Shown here: positions 27,157-36,354 of the stretch, piece by piece
How positions within the stretch are numbered: the stretch's first letter is position 1
Layout of the letters: the number at the start of each line of letters is the position of its first letter
Origin: Caldifarciminota bacterium
Lineage (GTDB): Bacteria; Hydrothermota; Hydrothermia; LBFQ01; DSFT01
Assembly (NCBI GenBank): GCA_025060695.1
Contig: JANXBH010000003.1
Coordinates: 54,114 to 118,113, forward strand
Direction: 5' to 3'
Length of the DNA: 64,000 bases
Program-made: the position numbers and the translations under genes
The notes under the pieces: model-generated
What the model saw: the letters and a program-made list of their open reading frames with translations, nothing else
The model's database searches: none
What the model was told of the DNA's origin: nothing

Positions 27157-29032
27157 ATGCTATCCTTGGATGATATATACTATCAAGAACTTTAATAAAA
27201 ACCTCTTCAATTTTTTCTAAGTCCTTTCTTTTTAAATCTGTATTTTCTAAATAACCGCCTTCCCATTTAGTATTTAATATAGTTTTCACTATTTTTTTTA
27301 TTGATTCCTTATCCTTTTCCTTTAAGCTTCTCACTGCTGCTTCAACCGCATCCGCTAACATTACTATACCTTCTTCTTTATTTCTTGGGTTTGGACCGGG
27401 GTATTGAAAAATTTTCTTATCAATATTAGGATTCTTAGCTATAGCCTTTTTATAAAATGGCTCTAATATAGTATTTCCATGATGAGTTCTAATAATGTCT
27501 ATTATACCATTTGGAAGCCCATATTTTTTTGCAAGCTTAACACCTTCAATTACATGTTCTATAATTATTTTTGCACTTTCTTCTGGTTCAAGTTCATCGT
27601 GTGGATTATAACCTATTTGATTTTCTACAAAATATTGAGGATTTTTAATCTTTCCAATATCATGAAAATATGCTCCAACTTTACACAGCAAGGCATCAGC
27701 TCCCACTTCTTCCGCAGCTTCTTGTGCTAATATGGAAACATTTATGGAGTGATTATATGTGCCAGGTGCTTTTTCTCTTAGCATTTCAATTAACTTATGT
27801 TCTAAACTTGCTATATCAAGCAGATTGAATTTTGTAGTTAATCTTGTAAATCTTTCTAAAACCAAAAGCATTAGTATGGCAAGTAGTAATGAAAACGACA
27901 CAGAGGTAGTAATCCATATAATTTCATTTAAAGTAGGTATTTGATATCTTAGAATACCTTGAAAGAATATACTTACAGGTATTATAATAACTGCTATAAT
28001 AACAATTTCATATCTTCTATTTATCATTCCTGAGAGTAAAATAGTAGCTATTGAAACCAAAAGCGTCCAGATGAAGACTAAAAAGTCCATGTTGTAATAT
28101 ATACCTAAAATAATTGAGGATGTAGTGGCAAAGTTTATACAAACTGGTTTTGATATAAGAAACGAAAGTAATAAGCTAAAAAATACTAAAGTATTGAAGG
28201 TATAACTAAATCCAAAAGTTATTAGAAAACTATGTACAATACAAAAAAGCGTTATGCTAAAATTAAGTAGTATAACATTTTGAAATGACAAGTCTTTTTT
28301 ATAGAAATTTATACTTGCCCAAATGAAGAAAATTGGTATTATCAATAGTAAGCTAAATACAAAATTTCTATTTTGATATAATGCTTTTATTTTTTCAAAA
28401 ATTTCCTTATCTACAATTTCATCTCTTTTTACAATCAATTCACCCTTCTTTATTTTATACTTGTAAATATCAATAGTTTTTAGAGCGCTTTCTCTATTTA
28501 AGTTAGTTAGCCTACTATCAAACTTTAAATTTGATTTTATATTTTCAAGTAAAAAAATTTTTACTTTTTCTATTGAATCAGGATATATAAGTTTTAATTT
28601 TGAAATAATTGTATCGTAAACCATTGAAAATGAAAGAATAGAATTTTTGTTTTTTTCAAATAATTCCCCCTGTATATATATTGCAATTTTTTCTGCAGGG
28701 TCATTTTGTAAAAACCTATAGTCTTCATCTGAAACAATTCCAACCTTTGCGAATTTTTGAATTTCTTCTTTTAAAAACTCATAAAGAGGTGAATTTAAAA
28801 CATTCTTTATAGAATAGTCTTCGTATATAAAAACAGGATAAATTTCAGAAATAACTTTTAAACTTTCAGCTTTAATTTCAGAAGCACTTTTTTTTACTTG
28901 TATATCATAAGGTGCGTATATATCTATATTGGACTTTTGATTTAGCTTTATAGAACTATATGGATTAGGGACAAAAATAGAACATACTATAGCGGAAACA
29001 AGAAAAGGGATATAATTAACTATTTTTTTCAT
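27149..29032 (-). CDS. 7TM-HD family cyclic-di-AMP phosphodiesterase (PgpH-like)
   Basis: Membrane-bound HD hydrolase. From the ATG at 29032 (a TTG at 29041 precedes it) there are a first helix, an extracellular 7TMR-HDED domain (about 40-215), seven helices (about 215-385), and a cytoplasmic HD domain. HD residues are APGTYNHSINVSILAQ, FHDIGKIKNPQYF and RTHHGNT. Relatives of this arrangement, such as Listeria PgpH, hydrolyse c-di-AMP. About 627 residues, slightly shorter than Firmicute homologues. It sits between phoH and ybeY with overlaps on both sides. Confidence 0.92.
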   Translation of the reverse strand: MKKIVNYIPFLVSAIVCSIFVPNPYSSIKLNQKSNIDIYAPYDIQVKKSASEIKAESLKVISEIYPVFIYEDYSIKNVLNSPLYEFLKEEIQKFAKVGIVSDEDYRFLQNDPAEKIAIYIQGELFEKNKNSILSFSMVYDTIISKLKLIYPDSIEKVKIFLLENIKSNLKFDSRLTNLNRESALKTIDIYKYKIKKGELIVKRDEIVDKEIFEKIKALYQNRNFVFSLLLIIPIFFIWASINFYKKDLSFQNVILLNFSITLFCIVHSFLITFGFSYTFNTLVFFSLLLSFLISKPVCINFATTSSIILGIYYNMDFLVFIWTLLVSIATILLSGMINRRYEIVIIAVIIIPVSIFFQGILRYQIPTLNEIIWITTSVSFSLLLAILMLLVLERFTRLTTKFNLLDIASLEHKLIEMLREKAPGTYNHSINVSILAQEAAEEVGADALLCKVGAYFHDIGKIKNPQYFVENQIGYNPHDELEPEESAKIIIEHVIEGVKLAKKYGLPNGIIDIIRTHHGNTILEPFYKKAIAKNPNIDKKIFQYPGPNPRNKEEGIVMLADAVEAAVRSLKEKDKESIKKIVKTILNTKWEGGYLENTDLKRKDLEKIEEVFIKVLDSIYHPRIAYD

Positions 29033-29942
29033 AAGCTTCAATAATTTGTTTTACAAGTGGATGTCTTACAACGTCTTCTTTTGCAAATTCTATAAACTCA
29101 ATACCTTTTATATTTTTTAGAATATTTCTTGCAACTATAAGCCCTGAAACTTTGTTTTTTGGTAAATCTATTTGAGTTATATCACCAGTTATAACAACTT
29201 TGGAACGAATACCTATTCTTGTTAAAAACATTTTCATCTGAACGTTTGTAGTATTTTGTGCTTCATCAAGTATAATAAATGCCTCGGACAATGTTCTTCC
29301 TCTCATATATGCAAGTGGTGCAATTTCTACAATTTTCATATCTATTAGTTTTTGTACCTTGTCCGCAGGGACAAGAGCAAATAGTGCATCATATAATGGT
29401 GTTAAATACGGTGATATTTTTTCCTCATAAGTCCCTGGCAAATAACCTAAACTTTCTCCTGCTTCAACAGCAGGTCTTGTTAATATAATTCTTTCAACTC
29501 TTTCCTCATTTAAGTATTTTACCGCCATAGCAATAGCCAAAAAAGTTTTACCTGTCCCTGCAGGACCAATAGCAAATACTATATCATTATTATCAATAGC
29601 TTTTAGATATTTAAGCTGATTTTCAGTATGGGGTATTACTTTCTTTTTAGGTGTAACAATTTCATAAGTTTCTATTTTTCCGAGCTTTCTTTTTATTTTT
29701 TGCACTGTTTCAATCACATCCCACTCTTCTATTTTATTTAGTTTATGATAATTACTTACAAGGCTTTTCATAACCATTTCAAGTTGTAATAGTTCTTCTT
29801 CATCTCCTTCTGCTACTAATGATAAATCTTCTGTCCAAATTTTTAGATTAGGGAATAATTTTTTTAGTGACTTTAAATTTATATCATTATAACCTACGAA
29901 TTTTTGAATGTCTACATCTTTTAAGCTAAATTCTAATTTCAC
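29016..29942 (-). CDS. phoH: PhoH-family ATPase
   Basis: 308-residue P-loop ATPase. Walker A is GPAGTGKTFLAIAMAVKYL near residue 129 and Walker B is FIILDEAQNTT; VVITGDITQIDLP is the sensor region. The N-terminal ~80 residues resemble a KH-like domain, as in the PhoH proteins paired with YbeY in RNA metabolism. It starts with GTG. The GGAGGA at the 3' end of the cytochrome gene, 13-14 bases upstream, may serve as Shine-Dalgarno, suggesting read-through from the cytochrome gene. Confidence 0.94.
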   Translation of the reverse strand: MKLEFSLKDVDIQKFVGYNDINLKSLKKLFPNLKIWTEDLSLVAEGDEEELLQLEMVMKSLVSNYHKLNKIEEWDVIETVQKIKRKLGKIETYEIVTPKKKVIPHTENQLKYLKAIDNNDIVFAIGPAGTGKTFLAIAMAVKYLNEERVERIILTRPAVEAGESLGYLPGTYEEKISPYLTPLYDALFALVPADKVQKLIDMKIVEIAPLAYMRGRTLSEAFIILDEAQNTTNVQMKMFLTRIGIRSKVVITGDITQIDLPKNKVSGLIVARNILKNIKGIEFIEFAKEDVVRHPLVKQIIEAYEKNS

Positions 29943-29952
29943 TCGTTAAAGC

Positions 29953-30357
29953 TTATCCTCCAGATATTTTTCTAAGATAAGCTATAATTGCTTTTGCTTC
30001 CTCAACACTTACATTTTGGTTTGGCATAGGTGTTCCATATTCTTTTAATTGTTTTTTTGCTTCTTCGTCATGTTTTAACATAGAGTCAGGATTTACTATC
30101 ATAGCGATTAACCATTCTTCTGTTCTCTCTTTTGTTACACCCTTTAATCCAGGACCTACAAGCTTATGATTTTTTTCCTTGTCAGGATAATGACATCCAG
30201 CACAACCTTTAGTTTGAAAGAGTTTTTCACCCTTTTGAACTATATCAACAACCTCAGTTTGAGTAGATTTTTCTTCTGTTTTCTTTTCTTCCTGCTTGCC
30301 TTGTCCTCCACAAGCAATCAAGGAAGTTAAAATTAGAGTTAAAGTTAATTTTTTCAT
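29953..30357 (-). CDS. Monoheme c-type cytochrome lipoprotein
   Basis: 134 residues. A lipoprotein signal peptide MKKLTLTLILTSLIAC ends in a lipobox cysteine, followed by a charged linker of Lys, Glu and Gln (about 20-40) and a class I cytochrome c domain. CAGCH binds heme; the Met ligand is probably in TPMPNQN. It should be anchored on the periplasmic side and shuttle electrons. The ATG at 30357 was preferred over the TTG at 30366 because the signal peptide then starts with MKK and the promoter-like CTTTAAAATTG lies just upstream. Maturation would need the ccmF product. Confidence 0.92.
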   Translation of the reverse strand: MKKLTLTLILTSLIACGGQGKQEEKKTEEKSTQTEVVDIVQKGEKLFQTKGCAGCHYPDKEKNHKLVGPGLKGVTKERTEEWLIAMIVNPDSMLKHDEEAKKQLKEYGTPMPNQNVSVEEAKAIIAYLRKISGG

Positions 30358-30363
30358 AGTCCA

Positions 30364-30374
30364 CAATTTTAAAG
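30364..30374 (-). promoter_or_regulatory. Putative -10 promoter for cytochrome c gene
   Basis: Minus-strand CTTTAAAATTG lies between the tRNA-Gly 3' end and the cytochrome ATG, 6 bases before the latter. Read-through from the tRNA is also possible. Confidence 0.4.
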
Positions 30375-30382
30375 TACAAAGA

Positions 30383-30454
30383 AGCGGGCGACGGGATTTG
30401 AACCCGCGACCTCCTGCTTGGGAAGCAGATGCTCTACCCCTGAGCTACGCCCGC
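30383..30454 (-). tRNA. tRNA-Gly (CCC)
   Basis: Cloverleaf on the minus strand: acceptor GCGGGCG pairs with CGCCCGC (7 of 7), D arm GCTC/GAGC, anticodon stem TCTGC/GCAGG with loop TTCCCAA giving anticodon CCC after T33, T arm GCGGG-TTCAAAT-CCCGT. The discriminator is T. CCA is not encoded. All seven acceptor pairs are G-C. Its first 10 bases overlap the end of the 30445-31158 coding sequence. Confidence 0.95.
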
Positions 30455-31158
30455 GATAATCCATATACAAGAAACTTAGCTCCTCCAATTGTTTCACTTT
30501 CAGCTAATACTATGTAAATTTTATCATCTTTTTTCTCTCCATATAAAATAAGACCTTCTAACTTTACATGAAAACTACTAAAACCTTCCAAATTCAAACC
30601 TAGCATTGACCACAAGTTTGAAATAGTCTCAATCAACTTACTTAAATTTGGTTTATACTCTAATTCTTTTGAAATGAAAAATCTTTCTAATTTATTATTT
30701 GATACTATACCTACAAGTCTTACTCCTCTTATTTCAGATATCTTTTGTTCTTGAGTTTGCTCATCTGCTAAACTAAACGCCAATTCCTGAAGCTCCTCTT
30801 CTAACTCCTTACTCACTGACTTTGGAGTTTCTTCTTCAGCAGATAGAATATGCATCAATGCTTCTAATTCTTTCTCCAAATCTTCACTTACTTCTTCACT
30901 CTTGAATTCCTCAATTGAAAATTCAGGTATTTCTATTATTTCTTCTTTAAAGTCCTGTATTCTACTTAGAACACCTGGGAATGTTGATAGTAGTTTATTT
31001 ACTATATCTATATCAAATGGGGTGCTTTCGTTTATTGACTTTATGTCAACATTTGAAATCTCGGACCAATACGATATAGCCCTATCTATTGCATCCTCGC
31101 TTAGTCCCTTATTTTTCAATTCGTCAATTGCGTTTTCTACCATAAGCTTAATCTCCAT
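30445..31158 (-). CDS. Probable roadblock/LC7-like regulatory protein
   Basis: 237 residues, no confident family. Three parts are visible: an N-terminal helical segment (about 1-70), a very acidic Glu-rich linker (about 75-140, EEVSEDLEKELEALM and similar), and a C-terminal alpha/beta domain from RGVRLVGIVSNNKLERFF to KDDKIYIVLAESETIGGAKF. The last part resembles roadblock/LC7 domains, small GTPase partners; this is inference. ATG follows a minus-strand CTTTAAAATTT by 7 bases. The stop codon TAG is formed by bases 8-10 of tRNA-Gly. Confidence 0.7.
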   Translation of the reverse strand: MEIKLMVENAIDELKNKGLSEDAIDRAISYWSEISNVDIKSINESTPFDIDIVNKLLSTFPGVLSRIQDFKEEIIEIPEFSIEEFKSEEVSEDLEKELEALMHILSAEEETPKSVSKELEEELQELAFSLADEQTQEQKISEIRGVRLVGIVSNNKLERFFISKELEYKPNLSKLIETISNLWSMLGLNLEGFSSFHVKLEGLILYGEKKDDKIYIVLAESETIGGAKFLVYGLSRA

Positions 31159-31165
31159 AATTTTA

Positions 31166-31225
31166 AAATTTTAAAGCATTAAACTATTAACCAATTACAT
31201 ACTTGTTTACTGAGCTTTAAAATTT
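31166..31225. promoter_or_regulatory. Divergent promoter pair between roadblock-like gene and sprA
   Basis: Minus-strand CTTTAAAATTT at 31166-31176 and plus-strand CTTTAAAATTT at 31215-31225, 38 bases apart. The plus copy is 23 bases before the sprA TTG, leaving room for a short leader. Confidence 0.5.
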
Positions 31226-31248
31226 AAAAGAATTAGTAGTAAGTGTGA

Positions 31249-34200
31249 TTGTTCTGGTATTTAGTTAATTTTGAAATATCAGGGTTAAAGGATTCTACTT
31301 TTTTTAATTATGAGGAAAGCAAAGTTTATTTTCTAAAAGTATATAGAGGCATAGTTATTGATACCACCAAAGTAATAACATTTGAAGAGTACTTTAAGCT
31401 AATAACTGATAGTTTATTTTATAAGAATTATGAAAATACAATGAAGATAAAGTCTCAATCACAACAAGCTGGGATTATTCCAACAATTACTGTCCCTATA
31501 GACATTCCTATTGGTTTAGGATTTCTCGGAGGTAATGAAGCAAGGATTGATATTAGAGGAAGTCAAAGTATGGAGTTCGGTGGTTCTTCAAATAGTATAA
31601 TCTCACCAACAGACTACGGTTCATCTACATTTCCACAGCTTCAAATGAAACAAACAATAAATGTAAGTCTTGGAGGAACAATAGGTAAAAAACTCAATGT
31701 AGTAATAGACCACAATTCCGAAGAATTGGACCAAACAAAAAATAAAGTAAGACTTTCATACAATGGTGAAGAAGACGAAGTTTTCCAACTTGTTGAATTA
31801 GGTGATGCAAGCTCTTTGCAGTTTCCTTCTACCAAATTTTCAAGCTTACCCTTAACTTCTGATAATTCTCTATTTGGTATAAGGGCAAATACTCAGCTTG
31901 GTCCAATCAAAAGCACTATAGTATTAGCAAGAGAAAAAGGTCAAGTAAATACTCAGAGTATTAGAGCAAGTTTTTCACAATCTACTGATACTATATATGC
32001 AAGGGAATATGAAAAATTTAGATTCTTTTACCTTGACGAAACTGACTCAATAGTTGAGTTAAAGGTTTTTATTGATGATAGAATAAATACTAATAATAAC
32101 TTATCGGCTTATGGAAAGGCATGTTTTGATGCGAACGTAAATATTTACTGTGAAGAAGGATACTTTGATTTAGATACTAACTATATTAGATGGGGAGGAA
32201 ATGTTATTGAATTTACAAGGACAATTGGTGAAAACTTCGTTATAGGTGTTTACTATAGAACTTTAAGTGGAAAAACAGTTGGCTCTCTTTCAAATCCTCT
32301 TCTACTAAAAATTATAAAACCTGAGAATTTATCTTCTATAGAAAATGAAAATAATCAAGTAAGAATATATCTATGGAAGATGCAATTAAAAAATATATAC
32401 TACATAGGTTTTGATAGCACAACAACAAGTTTAAGCCTTGCAATTTATAAAGATACTGTCCCAATACCCATTGATGGAGAAAACGGAAAGAAGTATATTC
32501 AGATTTTCAAGCTTGATAATAATAACGATGGTTTGGTAGATTTAAGCTATACCGATCCGAGTACAGGTAAAATATACGCTATACTTGCAAGAGGATATTT
32601 AATCTTTCCTGACTTAGAACCTTTTCCTGATACAATTATATACAAAAAATACAACTTCATAGGTTCTGAGGGGACCAAGTTTTTCATGGTAGTTCAAAAT
32701 GTGAAAGTAAATAATTATATTGAGCTTCCTCCTGATGTTATTGCAGGTAGTGTAAAGGTTTTTGTAAATGGTGTAGAATTACCTCAAAGTGATTATAGCG
32801 TAGTAGGAAATAGAATAGTTTTTAACAAGTATATAGACCCTAATGCAAATATTGAAATTAGATATGAAAGTGGAAGCATATTTCAATTTGGTAGTAAGAG
32901 TATTTTAGGTATAAGGAATGATTATTACGTAAATGAAAATATAAGATTTGGAAGCTCTTACTTAATGAGAAGTGTTAGTGCTGGGTTTATTAGACCAGAG
33001 ATAAATAATGAATCAAGAAGAACACAAATTTTAGAGTTTGATCTTGAAAGTAAGTTCAACTTGGATTATTTAAATAATCTATTTTTAAAACTTCCCGGAT
33101 ACTCAGGAAAACCTTATATTAGTATAAAAGGAGAGGTAGCAAAAAGTATACCTGAAATTTCAACAACTAAAGAGGGATACATTGACGATATGGAAAATAT
33201 AAATGAAAGTAATAGTGCAAGTCTTAGTGGATTTGATTGGCACTACGGTTCCCTACCTGCGGGTTATATTGTAGATAATTATGTAAAATATCTAAAATGG
33301 AGACCTTTTGGATTTCCAAAGGGACAAATTTATCCAAATTTAACTGATGAAAGAGAAAGAAACTCCATAGAAAACACAATTGGATTTTATTTTGAACCTA
33401 TTAATTTAAATACCAACAACAATTGGTTTAGTGTAATTAGTCTATTAGATAAATCAGGATATGACTTTTCAAGAGTTAGCACAATAGAGGTAATTTTAAA
33501 AAGTAAAGAGGATATTACCTTGAGAATAGATGTAGGCTACGATATACCTGAGGACGAAATAAGAAGAGATATACTTGGAAATTTAAAAGGACCCAATGGT
33601 ATTTTAGATAGTGAGGATAAAAATAATAATTGTATTTTGGACGCATCGTTAAATGAGGATGTTGGTTTTGAGGGGGACTACGCATTTGATTTTAATAACA
33701 ACTTCGCAGGGACTAAAAATAACGGAAGGCTTGATAGTGAAGGACTTGTAGATTGTTGGCGTTTAAATTTAAATTCAAACTACTGGACATTTATAATAAA
33801 TATGCAGCAATTACAACCAATTAGTAATATAAACGGTTGGAAGTTCTATAGAATTTCATTTTTAGAGCCTGATTCTACATTTGGAAGACCTGATATATAT
33901 AGAGTAAGATATATAAGATTAACTTTTAGTGGATTTACTAAAAGTGATACTATATTTTTGGCAAAGCTAAACTTTAAGGGAAATAGATGGATAGTAGGGA
34001 CAAAAGTAAATCCACCTGAAAAATTCACAATAACTCAAGTAAATACAAAGGAGAACCCTGAGTATATTAAACCGCCTTGGGTAAAGCAATTTTTAAATCC
34101 TGATGGAACTGTAGAAAGCGAAGGTTCATTAGCTTTAATTTATGAAAACATTCCACAAAATAAAGAATTTTTAGCATATAGAACAAGTTCAAAGGGTAAT

Positions 34201-36339
34201 AATTTAATTTTTTACAATAAAATTTCATATTACATAAGACCATCACCAAATACGATTGCACCATATCCAAAAATTGTATTTAAATACGGAAAAGACACAA
34301 GTAATTACTACTTTTACGAATATAAAATCATTTCAAATGAATGGCAAATAGTAGATGTAGATATAAAGAAAGTTGTGGATTTTAAGAAACAAATATTACA
34401 AAGTGGTAATTTTGACCCAAGTACAATATATAAAAATGAAAACTATGGATTTAAAGGAAATCCAAGTTTATTGGATATTAGATTCTATAGTTTTTCCGTT
34501 GTAAATGAAAGTCAAATACCAATAAGTGGAACTATTTGGATAAATGATATAAGAGCTATTGAACCTGAGGATATTAGTGCAAATGCCATGGACATCTCAA
34601 GTAATTTAAGTCTTGGAAATTTTATGAATTTAAATATTGCTTATACAAATAAAAGGGCAGGTTTTAGAGGACTATTAGAAGACCAACCTTCAAATGATAA
34701 TACAAGCAATTTTTCACTTAACTATGGTATAAATTTAGAGAGATTTACCAAAAGTAGTTGGGGTATTACTTTACCATTAACTATTAGCTATTCCTCAAGT
34801 CAAATTTATCCTAAGTATAAAACCGGAACTGATTTAGTAATAGAGGAAGATAAGGAAAAGTATATGACAATTAATAGAAACTACTCAATATCAACAAGCT
34901 ATAGAAAATCCTCCTCAAACAATAGAATACTTAGATACTTAATCGACCCTATAGGACTTCAATATAGCTACAATCTAAATAATTCAAGAAGTTATACTTC
35001 AGCTGACTCTACTCAGTCTTTTTCTATTTCTGGTTCATACTCATTAACACCTACCATTCTAAGACCCCCGAAAGTTCTAAATAAAGAGATTTTCTACCTT
35101 CCAAGAAGCATAAACTTTTCACTAAACTACAGAGAAGATTATAAGAAAAATATAAACTTTGTTTCAAATACAAGCCAGTTTATTCCAAATAGGCAAATTG
35201 GAGGGAACTTTTCTATTAACTATTCTATCATTAGTAATCTTTCAAATAGTTATAGTCAAAGCAGAAACTTTGATAGAATAAAGAACAAGTGGACCTCATT
35301 TTCAGAAAACTTTAACAATTCCTTAAACTTTTCATCTCTCATATTTAACAACTCTATAAGCTATAGTGCAAGCTATCAAGAATCTCAAGTATCATCGGAT
35401 ACTTCAAAAATATACAACATTTTACAATCATCAAATTTAAGCTATAATCTTTCAACGAGAAATATATTTACAAGGTTCTACTTATCAGAACCAAATATAA
35501 ATTTTAGTTATTCTAAAAGCTTTTCAATACCAAATCAAGCAATATCACAAGGTTATAAATTCAGATTAGGTTTTGAATTTCCAAATATTGACAGTCAATT
35601 TACTTGGTCAGAAAACTATGGCTTGAACTTCAATCAATCACTAAATTTAAATAACTTTTCAATTTCCACAAGCCCATCTTATAATATAAATACAAACTAC
35701 TCTACTATAAAAGTCAGGAAAGAAGATAGAAGTTTCCCAAGTATTACAATTAATGTAAATTCTATACCACTTTTTGGTCCAATAAAAGAAGTAATCACAA
35801 GCCCAAATATAACTACAAGCCTAAGAATTACTAATTCCAAGACTACAAACTTTAAGCCTGACAACAGTATAGAAGTAGTATCAAGTTATATTAGAGATTT
35901 ATCTCCACTCCTTCAAACATCTTTATCTATAAAAGACGGTACATCTATATCTATGACATATAACAACAGAAAACAAATATCAAAGTTTAAAGACTATAGA
36001 AATGCCCAAACTATAAATACAAATAGTGATTTTACACTTAGTATGTCTAGAATAATCACCCCCCAAGACAATTTTCCACTTGTAGGAAATCTAAGAAGTA
36101 ACCTAAATGTTAATATTAGCTATAGCATATCCAACTCAAAACAAACTACTATAACCGAAAATTATGAAAATGTTGATATAGATAACTATAGTAGAAATGT
36201 AAGCATTCAATCTGATTATATATTTAGTAGTTCTATCAGTGCAAACTTAACTATTAATCATACAAGAAGCTTAAATAGAATTACTTTAATTGGAAATCAA
36301 AACTTTTCAATAATAATGAGAGTTAATATTCAATTTTAA
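31249..36339 (+). CDS. sprA: SprA-like giant outer-membrane protein (T9SS translocon)
   Basis: 1696 residues. The protein resembles SprA/Sov, the 36-stranded barrel of the T9SS translocon in Bacteroidetes. Matching traits are the N-terminal block VELGDASSLQFPSTKFSS with SLFGIRANTQLGPIKSTIV, the mid-protein acidic segment YIDDMENINESNSASLSG before a W-H-Y-G-SLPAG stretch, and hundreds of residues of Ser/Asn/Tyr-rich beta strands ending in a hydrophobic residue. SprA is usually above 2300 residues, so this is a shortened form. The TTG start is the first codon after an in-frame stop (TGA at 31246); the signal peptide is short and poor. T9SS partners are not in the window, but cargo-like genes lie at 23528 and 55665-62622. 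Confidence 0.8.
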   Translation: MFWYLVNFEISGLKDSTFFNYEESKVYFLKVYRGIVIDTTKVITFEEYFKLITDSLFYKNYENTMKIKSQSQQAGIIPTITVPIDIPIGLGFLGGNEARIDIRGSQSMEFGGSSNSIISPTDYGSSTFPQLQMKQTINVSLGGTIGKKLNVVIDHNSEELDQTKNKVRLSYNGEEDEVFQLVELGDASSLQFPSTKFSSLPLTSDNSLFGIRANTQLGPIKSTIVLAREKGQVNTQSIRASFSQSTDTIYAREYEKFRFFYLDETDSIVELKVFIDDRINTNNNLSAYGKACFDANVNIYCEEGYFDLDTNYIRWGGNVIEFTRTIGENFVIGVYYRTLSGKTVGSLSNPLLLKIIKPENLSSIENENNQVRIYLWKMQLKNIYYIGFDSTTTSLSLAIYKDTVPIPIDGENGKKYIQIFKLDNNNDGLVDLSYTDPSTGKIYAILARGYLIFPDLEPFPDTIIYKKYNFIGSEGTKFFMVVQNVKVNNYIELPPDVIAGSVKVFVNGVELPQSDYSVVGNRIVFNKYIDPNANIEIRYESGSIFQFGSKSILGIRNDYYVNENIRFGSSYLMRSVSAGFIRPEINNESRRTQILEFDLESKFNLDYLNNLFLKLPGYSGKPYISIKGEVAKSIPEISTTKEGYIDDMENINESNSASLSGFDWHYGSLPAGYIVDNYVKYLKWRPFGFPKGQIYPNLTDERERNSIENTIGFYFEPINLNTNNNWFSVISLLDKSGYDFSRVSTIEVILKSKEDITLRIDVGYDIPEDEIRRDILGNLKGPNGILDSEDKNNNCILDASLNEDVGFEGDYAFDFNNNFAGTKNNGRLDSEGLVDCWRLNLNSNYWTFIINMQQLQPISNINGWKFYRISFLEPDSTFGRPDIYRVRYIRLTFSGFTKSDTIFLAKLNFKGNRWIVGTKVNPPEKFTITQVNTKENPEYIKPPWVKQFLNPDGTVESEGSLALIYENIPQNKEFLAYRTSSKGNNLIFYNKISYYIRPSPNTIAPYPKIVFKYGKDTSNYYFYEYKIISNEWQIVDVDIKKVVDFKKQILQSGNFDPSTIYKNENYGFKGNPSLLDIRFYSFSVVNESQIPISGTIWINDIRAIEPEDISANAMDISSNLSLGNFMNLNIAYTNKRAGFRGLLEDQPSNDNTSNFSLNYGINLERFTKSSWGITLPLTISYSSSQIYPKYKTGTDLVIEEDKEKYMTINRNYSISTSYRKSSSNNRILRYLIDPIGLQYSYNLNNSRSYTSADSTQSFSISGSYSLTPTILRPPKVLNKEIFYLPRSINFSLNYREDYKKNINFVSNTSQFIPNRQIGGNFSINYSIISNLSNSYSQSRNFDRIKNKWTSFSENFNNSLNFSSLIFNNSISYSASYQESQVSSDTSKIYNILQSSNLSYNLSTRNIFTRFYLSEPNINFSYSKSFSIPNQAISQGYKFRLGFEFPNIDSQFTWSENYGLNFNQSLNLNNFSISTSPSYNINTNYSTIKVRKEDRSFPSITINVNSIPLFGPIKEVITSPNITTSLRITNSKTTNFKPDNSIEVVSSYIRDLSPLLQTSLSIKDGTSISMTYNNRKQISKFKDYRNAQTINTNSDFTLSMSRIITPQDNFPLVGNLRSNLNVNISYSISNSKQTTITENYENVDIDNYSRNVSIQSDYIFSSSISANLTINHTRSLNRITLIGNQNFSIIMRVNIQF

Positions 36340-36350
36340 CTTTAAAATAT
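36340..36350 (+). promoter_or_regulatory. Putative -10 promoter for EF-G-like gene
   Basis: CTTTAAAATAT starts directly after the sprA stop codon and ends 4 bases before the ATG at 36355. Confidence 0.45.
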
Positions 36351-36354
36351 AAAG

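Noticed and set aside
30383-30454. tRNA-Gly read with anticodon TCC
   Set aside because: The 7-base loop TTCCCAA places T33 before CCC, so the anticodon is CCC; the amino acid is Gly in either case.
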